The notes under the pieces are model-generated. The model was not told where the DNA came from. It saw only the letters and a program-made list of their open reading frames with translations, and did no database searches. The translations under genes were made by a program, and so were the position numbers. This document shows, one piece after another, positions 46,213 to 57,401 of a stretch of DNA of 64,000 nucleotides. How positions within the stretch are numbered: position 1 is the stretch's first letter; each line of letters starts with the position of its first letter. This DNA is from Fremontodendron californicum (taxonomy: Eukaryota; Streptophyta; Magnoliopsida; Malvales; Malvaceae), in the NCBI GenBank assembly GCA_030761205.1, contig JAULJL010000011.1:16606501-16670500 (forward strand), read 5' to 3'.

Positions 46213-47630
46213 ATGTTCCAAGCTCCCGAAGAAGACTTAAGACTTAGGAGAATTCGTGAATTTATAACTTCTCACCGACAACCAATTGAGGAGTTGATCC
46301 AAAACATCCAAGAGGAGAAAGAAGAGATGGCAGCAGCTGACAACCAAACTCTCAAGGAGCTAGCCGCTCCGGACTTAGGTCAACAACCATTATGCATTGA
46401 ATATGCTAATCTTGAGGTAGCTTTTGAATTAAAATCTGGTTTGATTCATCTTCTCCCAACTTTTCATGGTTTTGCAGGAGAGGATCCAAATAAGCACCTC
46501 AAGGAATTCCATGTAGTTTGCTCAAGCATGAGACCAACAGGGGTCACGGAAGAGCAAGTTAAGTTGAGAGCCTTCCCATTCTCTCTAGCTGATTCAGCAA
46601 AGGAATGGCTCTACTATCTACCATCCGGGACCATCACTACATGGAATGATATGAAGAAAGCATTCTTGGAAAGGTATTTCCCAGCATCTAAGGCTGCCAA
46701 CATTAGGAAAGAGATATGTGGGATTCGGCAATACAACGGAGAGTCCTTATATGAATATTGGGAGAGGTTCAAGAAACTTTGTGCATCATGTCCACACCAT
46801 CAGATAAGTGAAAAACTTCTCAGCCAATACTTCTATGAAGGTCTCATGCCCATGGAGAGAAGTATGATAAATGCCGCTAGTGGGGGAGCTCTAGTTGATA
46901 AGACTCCCGGGGCTGCTAGAACATTAATCTCCAACATGGCAGCCAATTCTCAACAGTTCTCAATGAGACAAGATCCACCACCACAACCCAAGAGAGTTAA
47001 TGAGGTAAGTATATCATCCCTTGAACGAAAATTTGATAAACTGACTTCTCTTGTTCAACAATTGGCTGTAGGTAATATACAACAAATAAAGGCTTGTGGC
47101 ATATGTTCAAACATAGGGCACCAAACTGATATGTGTCCAATACTTCAAGAGGACACCAATGAACATGTGAATGCCATGGCTGGATTTTAGAACCAATCAA
47201 GGAAATATGATCCCTACTCAAACACTTACAATCCAGGATGGAGGGATCATCCAAACTTCAATTATGGAGGGAACCAATCACAAACTATTCCTCCACCATT
47301 TGACAACAGGCCACCGGGTTTTCAGCAAAGAGTGCAACAACCATACCAAACCCGACAACAACTGCCACTCACCCAAAATTCAGGTACTTCTCTTGAAGAT
47401 CTTGTTAAAGCTCTTTCTACTAATACAATTCAATTTCAACAGGAAACAAAGACAAGTATTCGAAATTTGGAGACTCAAACAGGGCAATTGGCAACAACCA
47501 TGAGTCAAATGCAAGCAAGGGATTCTGGGAAAATTACCTTCCCAAACCATAGTGAATCCAAGAGAGAATGCCAACGCTATAACTTTAAGAAGTGGGAAAC
47601 AGCTAGAGACACCACAAAATGATAGTGCTC
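46213..47630 (+). pseudogene. gag of element D, one stop and a frameshift
   Basis: Starts at ATG 46213. Residues about 60-220 form the retrotransposon gag domain (FHGFAGEDPNKHLKEF, DSAKEWLYYLPSG, KKAFLERYFP, ESLYEYWERFKKLC, YFYEGL). The zinc knuckle CGICSNIGHQTDMC (CX2CX4HX4C) is at about residues 296-309. TAG at 47188-47190 (probably a former CAG) ends the first 325 codons; the same frame continues (YNPGWRDHPNFNYG, LETQTGQLATTMSQ) until a frameshift near 47555 moves it into the frame of the protease. Forms the particle. Confidence 0.9.
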
Positions 47631-49012
47631 AAGGGAAGAACAACACCATGGCATCCTCTTCACATCCCAACGAGCCACTAAAAAAGGTAATTCCTAAACC
47701 ATCCTTTCCTTCTTATATAACTCCTCCACCTTTTCCTAGCAGGTTAGCAAAGTCCAAGAAGGAGGAGCAAGAGAAGGAAATTTTGGAAACCTTCCGGAAA
47801 GTAGAGGTGAACATTCCTTTACTAGATGCTATCAAGCAAGTGCCAAGATATGCCAAGTTCCTAAAAGAGTTGTGCACATCTAAACGGAAGTTGAAATGGA
47901 ATGAAAAGGTAAGTGTATGGGAGAATGTGTCAGCTGTTCTTCAAAAGAAACTCCCACCTAAATGCAAGGATCCAGGTATGTTTACCATTCCTGGTAAGAT
48001 AGGCAACACCAGGTTTGAGCGTACTATGCTAGATCTAGGGGCATCTATTAATGTCATGCCATATTTAATTTATGCTTCATTGAATCTAGGACCATTAGAG
48101 GAAACCGATGTTATAATACAACTTGCTAACCGTTCTAACACTTACCCAAGAGGAGTTGTAGAAGACGTTCTTGTACAGGTTAATGAATTGGTTTTTCCCG
48201 CTGACTTTTATGTTATTGAGATGAAAGATGAGATGTCTTCTAATCCCACACCTATTCTATTAGGGAGACCATTCTTGAAAATAGCAAGAACTAAAATAGA
48301 TGTATATGATGGCACTTTAACTATGGAATTTGATGGTGAAATAATTCGCTTTAACATTTTTGAGGCCATGAGATATCCTACTGATGTGCATTATGTTTTT
48401 AATATTGATATAATTGACTCACTAGTGCAGCAAGCTTATGAGCTAGATGGTGAAGATAGTGTGGAAATAGTCCTTAGCAAACATCTCGGAATGGGGAATG
48501 CTAAAGGGGAACTAGCCTTGAGTGACCATGTGGAAGGGGCACTAGAATCTTTACACTCGCTGCTACCTAAAGATGCAAGGTTTGATGTTTCATTTATTGA
48601 TTTGCCTTTATCTAATGAGAAACTTCTACCTTCCATTTTGCAGGCACCAACTTTAGAGTTGAAACCACTACCGAACCATTTGAAATATGTGTTCTTAGGT
48701 GAAAAGGACACACTACCAGTCATCATTTCCAAAGAGCTCACACCTTTGCAAGAAGAGAGACTTATCCGGGTGCTTAGAGAGCATAAAACAGCAATTGGTT
48801 GGACAATTGCCGATATCAAGGGAATAAGCCCATCTATGTGCATGCACCGGATTTTGTTAGAGGAGGCGTCCAAACCAACAAGAGAAGCACAAAGAAGATT
48901 GAACCCTCCTATGATGGAGGTTGTGAAAAAGGAGATACTGAAGCTCTTAGATGTTGGAGTGATCTATCCTATCTCGGATAGCAAATGGGTGAGCCCGGTC
49001 CAAGTGGTTTGA
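47552..49012 (+). pseudogene. Gag C-terminus, protease and start of reverse transcriptase of element D
   Basis: Frame of 486 codons. NAITLRSGKQLE is the conserved junction after gag. The protease has LDLGASINVMP (active-site Asp) and PILLGRPFLKIARTKIDV. From about residue 380 the reverse transcriptase N-terminus follows (ELTPLQEERLIRVLREHK, IGWTIADIKGISPSMCMHRI, EILKLLDVGVIYPISDS). TGA at 49010-49012 interrupts the strand after SPVQVV; the next codons stay in the same frame. Confidence 0.9.
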
Positions 49013-50404
49013 AAGAAATCAGGTGTAACGGTGGTAACAAATAATGAGAATGAACTTGTTCCTACTAGGATTCAAACAGGGTGGCAAGTTTGTATTGATT
49101 ATCGAAAACTTAATTCCACAACTCGCAAAGACCACTTTCCTTTACCTTTTATTGATCAAATGCTTGAAAGGTTAGCTGGCCATTCTCATTATTGTTTTCT
49201 TGATGGTTTTTTAGGTTATAATCAGATTGCCATTGCTCCGGAGGACCAAGAGAAAACAACATTCACATGTCCATTTGGTACTTTTGCATACCGGCGTATG
49301 CCATTTGGTCTTTGTAATGCACCAGCTACATTCCAAAAGTGTACGGTTAGCATATTTTCAGATTATGTAGAGAACATCATAGAAGTGTTTATGGATGATT
49401 TTAGTGTCTATGGTGATTCTTTTGATAGATGTCTAGAGAACCTTACACTTGTACTTGAAAGATGCATGGAAACTAACCTTGTTTTGAATTGGGAAAAATG
49501 TCACTTTATGGTAGAACAAGGAATAGTTTTGGGCCATGTTATTTCTTCTAGAGGGATAGAGGTTGATAAATCTAAAATAGATATTATGCATTCTTTACCA
49601 CCTCCCACAAATGTGAGAGAGGTTCGTTCTTTTCTTGGACATGCAGGTTTCTATAGGAGATTTATCAAAGACTTCTCAAAGATCATATTACCTCTTTGCA
49701 AGCTACTACAAAAAGATGTGGTTTTCGACTTTGATGATAAATGCAAAGAGGCGTTTGAAACATTGAAGGGACTCTTGACATCAGCTCCTATCATGCAACC
49801 ACCAGATTGGAATATACATTTTGAAATCATGTGTGATGCTAGTGACTATGCCATTGGAGCTGTTTTGGGCCAACGGGTTGGCAAAGCCTCACATGCCATT
49901 TATTATGCATCCCGAACTCTTAATGATGCTCAATTGAACTATTCCACTACTGAAAAAGAATTTTTGGCTGTTGTATTTTCTTTAGAAAAATTTCGATCTT
50001 ATTTAATTGGTACTAAAGTAATTGTATTTTCTGACCATGCAGCCCTTAGGTACTTACTCACTAAGAAGGAGGCCATACCAAGATTGATTAGATGGATACT
50101 TCTCTTACAAGAGTTTGATTTGGAGATAAAAGATAAGAGAGGTAGTGACAAATTGGTTGCGGACCATCTTAGCCGTTTAGTTCATGAAGAGGATGCACTA
50201 CCCTTGAATGAGAACTTTCCGGATGAGCAACTTCTTTTTATAAGTACAACAACTCTTTGGTATGCTGATATTGTTAATTACTTAGTTACCAAGAAGTTGC
50301 CACAAGAGTTGACACAAGCTCAAAGAAAAAAGATCAAGAGTGATGCCAAATACTACATATGGGATGATCTTACCTTTGGAAGCATTGCTCCGATCAGATT
50401 ATAA
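49013..50404 (+). pseudogene. Reverse transcriptase and RNase H of element D
   Basis: Continues in the same frame after the TGA. Motifs: VCIDYRKLNSTTRKDHFPLP, DGFLGYNQIAIAPEDQ, MPFGLCNAPATFQ and the catalytic FMDDFSVYG (FMDD instead of YVDD, usual in Athila). The RNase H has MCDASDYAIGAVLGQ with the first catalytic Asp, YYASRTLNDAQLNYSTTEKE with Glu, and FSDHAALRYLL with Asp. The frame ends at 50404; one missing base near 50390 puts the integrase in another frame. Unlike A-C there is a single RNase H. Confidence 0.92.
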
Positions 50405-51551
50405 GAAGGTGTGTACTCAAAACTGAATTTCAATCTATTCTCACCTTTTGTCACTCTTATGCATGTGGAGGACACTTTGGATCCAAAAGAACAGCCATGA
50501 AAGTTCTTGATTCTGGATTTTATTGGCCTACTATATTCAAAGATGCATACCTCTTTTGCAAGTCATGTGATCGTTGCCAAAGAACAGGTAACTTAGATGC
50601 TAGAAATCAAATGCCTCAAACTCCAATACTTATTGTTGAAATTTTTGATGTATGGGGCATGGATTTCATGGGACTTTGTCCTTCTTCTTTTGGTAATCTT
50701 TATATTTTACTTGCCGTTGATTATGTTTCGAAGTGGGTGGAAGCAAAAGCCACTAGGACTAATGACTCTAAAGTTGTTTCAGATTTTGTCAAGACTAACA
50801 TCTTTGCTAGGTTTGGAAAACCAAAGGCCATAATCAGCGATAGAGGTACTCACTTTTGCAATAGGACTATGGAAGCACTTTTTAGGAAGTATAACATCAC
50901 ACACAAGGTTTCCACCTCATACCATCCTCAAACTAGTGGGCAAGCTGAATTGTCAATCGAGAAGTTAAGTCCATCCTTGAAAAGACAGTTAATCCAAATA
51001 GAAAGTATTGGAGTTCACGACTTGATGATGCACTTTGGGCTTATAGGACAGTATATAAGACACCCATTGGTATGTCTCCTTATCGACTTGTTTATGGTAA
51101 GCCTTGTCATCTTCCGGTTGAGTTGGAACATAAATCATATTGGGCTATCAAACAATGCAACATGGAGATGGATGAGACATGTAAGCAAAGAAAACTTGAC
51201 CTACAAGAATTAGAGGAGATAAAGAATGATGCTTATGAGAATTCTAGGATTTACAAGGAAAAGACTAAGGCATTCCATGACAAGATGATATCAAGAAAGG
51301 ACTTTGTTGTTGGACAAAAAGTTCTTCTCTTCCATTCACGCCTTAAGTTATTTCCAGGTAAGTTACGTTCTCGTTGGGTTGGACCTTTTGTTATTACTAA
51401 TGTATTTACTCATGGTCCAGTTGAAATCCAAAGCCCAAAAACAGATAAGGCATTCAAAGTGAATGGTCATAGATTGAAGCCTTACCATGAGAACTTTCCA
51501 ATACAAGATATGGAGGAGTTACCACTTTTTGAGCCGAATTATGTTGAATAA
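50405..51551 (+). pseudogene. Integrase of element D, frameshifted
   Basis: Zinc-binding part just upstream of and within 50497-51213 (HSYACGGHFG, then CKSCDRCQRTG). Catalytic core: WGMDFMG, AIISDRGTHFCN and TSGQAELS (Asp, Asp, Glu). A frameshift near 51040 moves the C-terminal part to 51072-51551 (MSPYRLVYGKPCHLPVELEH, GQKVLLFHSRLKLFPGKL, GPFVITNVFTHGPVEI, HRLKPY). It ends with TAA after EPNYVE. No chromodomain. Confidence 0.9.
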
Positions 51552-53127
51552 TAATGGCATGGGTCTAAGTCAGGCTGAGGACAATAAACCAAGCGCTTCT
51601 TGGGAGGCAACCCAAAAGGATGGAGAGCATTTATTATATCAGATTTGCATATTCCTTACTCTCCATCGTTCTATCTTTTACTGTTTTTCTTTTGTTTTGT
51701 TTAATAGTTTGCATTGGGGATAATAGCATTACATTGAGGACAATGTAAAAATTAAGTGTGGGGGGAAAAATTTAGGATTTTCTTTAGTGTGTTTTGTTTT
51801 TTTTATTCTTTTTATGTTGTTTTTAGTGTGTTTTAGTTACTTTCAATACTATGATGAGATATGAATTGCATAAGTCTAAAACAGATTTATTTGTGAGAAG
51901 ATTTTCATGAGAATTGAGCTTGATATCAACTTTTTTATGAGCCAATGTTAATATGATATGTTGATTGAGAAAGAAGCATGTTTAGACTTAAATCTGACTT
52001 GTATAATAATCCTTGTGAGTTTTCGAGCCTATATGATTGATGCATTATACATATCAATCTAATTTCTTTCTTGAGTGCTCTTATGATTACAAGATTCTCT
52101 AGAACTTGCTTTAAACCTTGTTGAGACTATATTGATGCATGTGACAACATGAATATGATAGAGGCATTAGGATTTTTAACCAGGGCCAAACAGCCATCCC
52201 TTATTGATGTTCCAAGAGAACATCACCCTTAGTGAACCAATTTGAGCCTACAATGAATAAGCTATTTCATTGGTAACCATAACTTGTCCCTAACCTAAAT
52301 ATACTTATTTATATCCTTACCCTTGTTCTAAAGATGAATTAGCATGTTTTGAGACATATTGCAAAGACAAGGAAGATCTATTCAAATTTTGGGTTAGAAA
52401 CAAGAAATAAGTGTGGGGGAGGAGAAAGGCAAAAGTCAAGAGAAAAATAGAGTGAATATTGCCAAATACATTCCCATGTGAAAAAAAAAATTTGAATAAT
52501 CTCTTGAACTTATAGTTAAAGAAAAGAAAAAGATGTTCGAAAGTTGTTTAGAATGAAGAAAAGGCCCAACATGAATAGTCGGCCTATGTGATTATGTACT
52601 TGTAAAGAGTCTTGAGAAGTTTCTTTGTATGAATCTTATTATGTCTCTAAACTCTATAAAATCTTTGGAACTTTTGTAATATCCTTTATCTTTTATTCTT
52701 TAGCCACATTATTACCCCTTGGCCCCATTATAACCTTGCATAAAGACCTCTTGATTCATGAAGTTGCATGATCTAAGTAGTGGAGAATAGGTGGACAAGC
52801 AAGCATATGGTAGAAACTGTTTTCATGAGATTGATTGAGTGTAAACACATCACAACTACTTTAAAGAGTGAAAATCATGAGGGTATCCCATTTGAGAAGT
52901 TGAGATTAAGTTTGAACATGCACTATTTTGATTGAGATATGTTATGTTAATTTTAGCTTAACTTAAACCATTTACTATCAAGCATGATTTTTTGTGAAAC
53001 TCTTTAAGCTATTGATTAGTTTATAAGACTTGTTCAATGATTATCTATAAGTTGTATTAAAAGTGAACTAGATTCGGTTTTCTTACCTTGTGTCTATTTG
53101 ATTTTGCTCGAGGACTAGCAAAAGATT
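51552..53127 (+). other. 3' noncoding region of element D, no env
   Basis: 1.58 kb between integrase and polypurine tract. Athila elements often carry an env-like gene here; none is seen. The stretch has CAAGCGCTTCTTGGGAGGCA (51591) and two extra polypurine-like motifs, AAGTGTGGGGGG (51753) and AAGTGTGGGGGAGG (52411). Confidence 0.75.
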
Positions 53128-53142
53128 AAGTGTGGGGGAATT
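53128..53142 (+). other. Polypurine tract of element D
   Basis: AAGTGTGGGGGAATT directly before the 3' LTR start TGATAAGTGC. Confidence 0.85.
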
Positions 53143-54958
53143 TGATAAGTGCTTAATTTTATACATTTTCCTATTTAATTTCTTTATACTTTGTGCTTTG
53201 ATTCTTACTTCCTTGACATTTTACTAGGTTTTTATGCTTTGTAGGTATTTTGGAGGAGATGAAGTCAAAACATGTCAATTAGGATGTTAAAGAGCTTACA
53301 AAATCACAATCACATGATGGAAAAAGAGTCGTGAGTCAAAAAGATCAAATTCTTGGTGCAAAGTAAGAAGACAGATTTGACCTCCGGAGCTTGTTGCAAA
53401 GAAAACATGATGTTAGACTCTTTATTCGAAGAAACTTCCTTCTTGACTTTTCAAGATCACTTGATTACCTTTCCAACGGTTGGTCATGGGCCTAAATCAG
53501 ATAAGAAATGGTCATCCAAATCGGCATTGGAATATCTCCCTAAAAACCCTAGTGGCAGAAAAAACCCTAGCCGCAAATCACATCTTTTTCTTAATACCTT
53601 AGCCGACATTTATGTTTATCCTTGTCAAAGAAGTATTAGTGGCTGTCAACTTGCATTAATTGCATTAATTGCAAGTATATTTCATTAAAGCTAATCCTAG
53701 TCAATGTAGGAGAATTAAATCAGCCAAGACTTTCCTTTCTTACACTTACTTTGGCTGCAAGAATATAATCTCTCTTCATTAAAGAGTGCTTTGACTAAAA
53801 CTTTCCTACTTTATTCAAACTTGGCTGCCAAGGCTTATATCTTTCCTTAAAACACAAAAGTCAGCCACTTTTCCTTAACTTTAGCCACAAGTCAGCATTT
53901 ATTGAAGGGAGAGAGCTAAAATTCACTTGTTTGATGCCCTAGCTATTGCCTATAAATAGAGACCAAGGGGGCATACGAAATTGACACTTCCCCAAGCATC
54001 AAAATTCTGATTTCTTCTTTGTTTCTTTGTTTTTGAGAGAGCAAGAGGCTGGATAATTAATATTCTTCTTCTTCTTCTTTCTTTCTTTTATTTTCTTCTT
54101 AGATTCTCTTTAATTTTATGTTTATGTTTACAATGCCTATGTTAGGATAAACTTTTATTTGGTTAAGGGTGATTTCAAAGCCCTAGACATGTTATGTAAT
54201 TAATTTTTAGAATCTATCTATCATTGTTTTCTATCAAAGTTTCTTATGTTCTTCCATTAAAATTGTTCATGATGATGTTTTGATTTGTTTAGGTGGCCAA
54301 CTAGATAAATCTTGATAATTGTCTAATGCTAGTTTAGGAGTCTTGATCCGTAATTGTCTTCATTTCCTATTCATAAGTAGCAATTTGTGATTAATGATTA
54401 TGGTCAAGTTTTCAATAATTGCAAAGTGGAACATAAACTAAGTTGAACAATCCGAGCTTATGTGTTTGTTGCTTAGATCAACCTATCTTTCTCATCATAA
54501 AGCTGCTATTAAATTGAACTTGGAGAGCTTATTCTAGGTTGTTTGATAGTTAGAGATTAAATAGAGAGCTTGTTCTATTTAACGACAAACTAAGGAAAGA
54601 TTGGGGTAACATAGCTTGTTGTTATCTACGGTTGTTAACTTTGATAGCTAATTAATGTTGATAGATATGAAATTGATTCTTAATGATGTCTAGTGGTGGA
54701 GAATGAAACCTTAACCATATTTTTCTCATATTTGATTACTTCTTATTTACTTGCTTTCTTCTTTGATTATAAGTCTTTAGTTTAAATTGATTTTAAAAAC
54801 CTCCCCTTTTATTTTGTTTTCTTTGAATTTAGGTTTTAGACTAATAATTCTTAAACTAAAACTCAATCCCTGAGGACTCGACCCTTGCTACTTACTATAC
54901 TTACAATTGATCTTTTTAGTGCAAGGTTAAATAGAGATACACTCTTTTGGGTGCATCA
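53143..54958 (+). repeat. 3' LTR of element D (1816 bp)
   Basis: TGATAAGTGC...GGGTGCATCA; about 33 mismatches and one single-base indel against the 5' LTR by eye. Confidence 0.95.
53951..53960 (+). promoter_or_regulatory. TATA box in D 3' LTR
   Basis: TATAAATAGA, 808 bp into the LTR, identical to the 5' LTR copy. From here transcription could run rightward into B, antisense to B's genes. Confidence 0.65.
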
Positions 54959-54963
54959 TGTGG
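54959..54963. repeat. Right target-site duplication of element D (TGTGG)
   Basis: One base different from TGTTG at 44284-44288. Confidence 0.72.
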
Positions 54964-55942
54964 ACTCTTTTGATGTATTGCAAAATTTCATTATACCAAA
55001 GGAGGCCATCTGCTTCTTCTTCGATACTCAGCAGTGGGCAGGAGATTCATATATGCTCATCTTTATCAGCACAATTTCGGCCCCTTCATTTACTTTAAAC
55101 ATTGATGACAAAGTAGCTAGAGCATCCGCCATTCGGTTTTCTTCTCAGGGGAAGTAGTTGAAACTCACTTCTTCAAATTCCTCTATCAGACTCAGTATGA
55201 GCTCTCAATATCAGATTAGCTTTGCATCTCGGGTTTCCCATTCTCCCTGTAACTGGTATATCACTAGTGTTGAATCTTCGGAAACCTCTAGTGTTTTGAT
55301 TTTTCTGTCTACTGCAGCACGAAGGCCTATAGTACACGCTTCATATTCAGCGGTATTGTTCGTACAATCAAAATCCAATCTGGCAGCCAAAGGATAATAA
55401 TCTTCTTCTGGGGATATGAGCAGTGCACCAGTTTCGTGCCCCATGGCATTCACCATTGAAGTATATTTTTCACATTTTCTTCTTCGGGGAATCTCATCTG
55501 CTTGTGAGACGTACATCAGATCTTCATCAGGGAAATCAAAATTCAAAGGCTCATAATCTTCTACCACCTAACTTACTAAGAATTTAGCTACTGCGCTGCC
55601 CTTTATAGCTTTCTAACTTATATACACAATGTCGTATTCTGACAACAAAACTTGCCATCTTGTCGTTCTTCCAACATATACTTGATAGGATCTAGCTTGG
55701 CAATTAACCACGTCGTATGGTACAACATGTATTGTCTGAGCCTTCGAGCAGTCCAGGCTAAGGCACAACACAGCTTTTTTTACCGATGAATACTTCAACT
55801 CATAATCTATGAACTTCTTGCTGAGGTAATAAATCGCTTGTTCTTTCTTCCTGTTCTCATCATGCTGCCCGAAGACACAACCTATAGATCTCTCGAATAC
55901 TGATAAATACAGTATCATTGGTTTCTCCAAAATAGGCGACAT
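54959..55942 (-). pseudogene. RNase H and second RNase H of element B, broken
   Basis: Minus strand. First RNase H at 55613-55942: LSVFERSIGCVFGQHDE (Glu in place of the first Asp), YYLSKKFIDYELKYSS. Second RNase H at 55000-55567: linker LNFDFPDEDLMYVSQADE, then a damaged FDGAS region (the sequence near 55445-55470 has lost the Asp codon and bases), then NNTAEYEACTIGLRAA (Glu), EDSTLVIYQLQGEWE and NRMADALA. A linker with SIEEEADG ends at 54959, where element D was inserted. Confidence 0.83.
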
Positions 55943-57185
55943 TAGTACTGGTGGGTTGGACAGATAGTGTTTAACTTTTTCAAAGGCAATTTGACATTCT
56001 TCATCCCATTCTCCCGGATCACGCTTTCGAAGTAACTTAAATATTGGATCAATTTATCGATTTACCGAGAAATAAACCGAGCAATGTAATTCAATCTTCC
56101 TAGAAAGCCTCTTACTTCCTTTTGAGTATAGTGTGGTGGCAAGTTCTGGATAGCCTTTACTTTATCTTGATCAATCTCAATTACCCTTTTGCTAAAGACA
56201 AAACCCAACAATTTCCCCGAAGTGACTCCAAAAATGCATTTTGCCTGGTTTAGCTTCAGTCGAAACTTTCTTAGTCCTTCAAAGAGCTTCTTAAGATTCA
56301 CAATATGCTCCTCTTCTCCTTGTGACTTTGCAATCATGTCATCAACATAAACTTCAATCCTTTTATGCATCATATCGTGAAACAAAGTCACCATGGCTCT
56401 TTGATTTGTTGCCCCGGCATTCTTCAATCCAAATGGCATTACCTTATAGCAGAATGTTCTCCACGTTGTTACAAACGTGGTTTTTTCCATATCTTCCGGT
56501 GCCATCTTAATCCGATTATATCTTGAGAATCCATCCATGAAGGAGAACAAAGAACTCTTTGCTATATTATCCACCAAAGTATCAATGTGAGGCAAAGGGA
56601 AAATTATCTTTAGGACTGGCTTTATTTAGATCCCGGTAGTCGACACACATCTGTACTTTGCCATCCTTCTTTGGTACTGGGACAATGTTTGCTACCCATT
56701 CCAGATATTTTGCCACTTCTAAGAACCCAGCCTCAAATTGTTTCTTCACCTCTTCTTTTATCTTTAACAACATGTCCGGCCTTATTCTTCTCAATTTCTG
56801 CTGAATCGGTTTGCATTCTGGTCTTAAAGGAAGCTTGTGAACCACAATATCTGGATCCAACCCCGGCATGTCTTGGTATGACCATGCAAATACATCGACA
56901 TATTCTTGGAGCAAAGATATCAGTTCACCCTTTATTGATGATGACAATGAGGTCCCAATTTTAACCTCTTTTATTTCCTCACCACTTCCTAGATTTATCA
57001 TTTCCAACAACTCCTTATGAAGCAGTACTTGTTTCTCCTCTTGTTTTATTTTCCTTAATAAATTCGGAGGCAGACCATAATCTTCGGCATCTTTTTTGGC
57101 CTCAAAATCACCTGTGTTAATGGGTCTTTCAAAATCAATTTTAGAATTATTGATAGGAAGGTCCTCATATTTCGCATCCGTACAT
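55943..57185 (-). pseudogene. Reverse transcriptase of element B, frameshifted
   Basis: Minus strand, starting right after the intron with KYEDLPI and FERPINTGDFEA. Motifs: LPLRPECKPIQQKLRR, VPVPKKDGKVQMC, DYRDLNKASPKDNFP, GFSRYNRIKMAPED (the usual GFSGYNQI altered), MPFGLKNAGA and the catalytic YVDDM (near 56345). A frameshift near 56585 separates the two halves (57277-56582 and 56595-56062). Another break near 56060 precedes the RNase H. Confidence 0.88.
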
Positions 57186-57401
57186 CTGTAAATAGGTAAG
57201 GAAGAAATAATATAGGAAAGTATATAGGCAATGAAAGAAAATGAAAAGCAAAAAATGAAAGAATATGGACACATCAATATGAATAAAATGAATCGTGCTT
57301 GTTATTTATTGAATGAAGATTTTTAAACAAAAGCCCGTTACAGAAAAAAAAAATCTTAATATCTTTGGGCTAAGATAATTAAGATCGTTTCAGAGTATTA
57401 C
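57186..57401 (-). other. Intron between protease and polymerase (element B, 216 bp)
   Basis: Minus strand donor CTCCAGA|GTAATAC (G at 57401); acceptor CCTATTTACAG ending at 57186. Phase is kept as in A and C: a split Glu codon is completed by the first base of exon 2. Without splicing, TAA follows at once (57400-57398). Confidence 0.8.

Larger units (their letters stand above)
44289..54958 (+). mobile_element. Element D: Athila-like LTR retrotransposon (10.7 kb)
   Basis: Two near-identical LTRs (1815 and 1816 bp), a tRNA-Asp-type primer-binding site as in Athila, gag with a CCHC knuckle, protease (DLGASINVMP), reverse transcriptase, RNase H and integrase, a 1.6-kb noncoding stretch and polypurine tract. 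No env-like gene. About 33 mismatches between the LTRs were counted by eye (~1.8%), fewer than for element C. It lies inside element B. Two stops and three frameshifts break the coding sequence. Confidence 0.93.

Noticed and set aside
46213..51551. Idea that D moved while already defective, with proteins from relatives
   Set aside because: About 1.8% LTR divergence predicts tens of mutations in the coding part since insertion, enough to explain two stops and three frameshifts afterwards.
51552..53127. Possible env-like gene in element D
   Set aside because: No open frame of useful length with a signal peptide or membrane segment.
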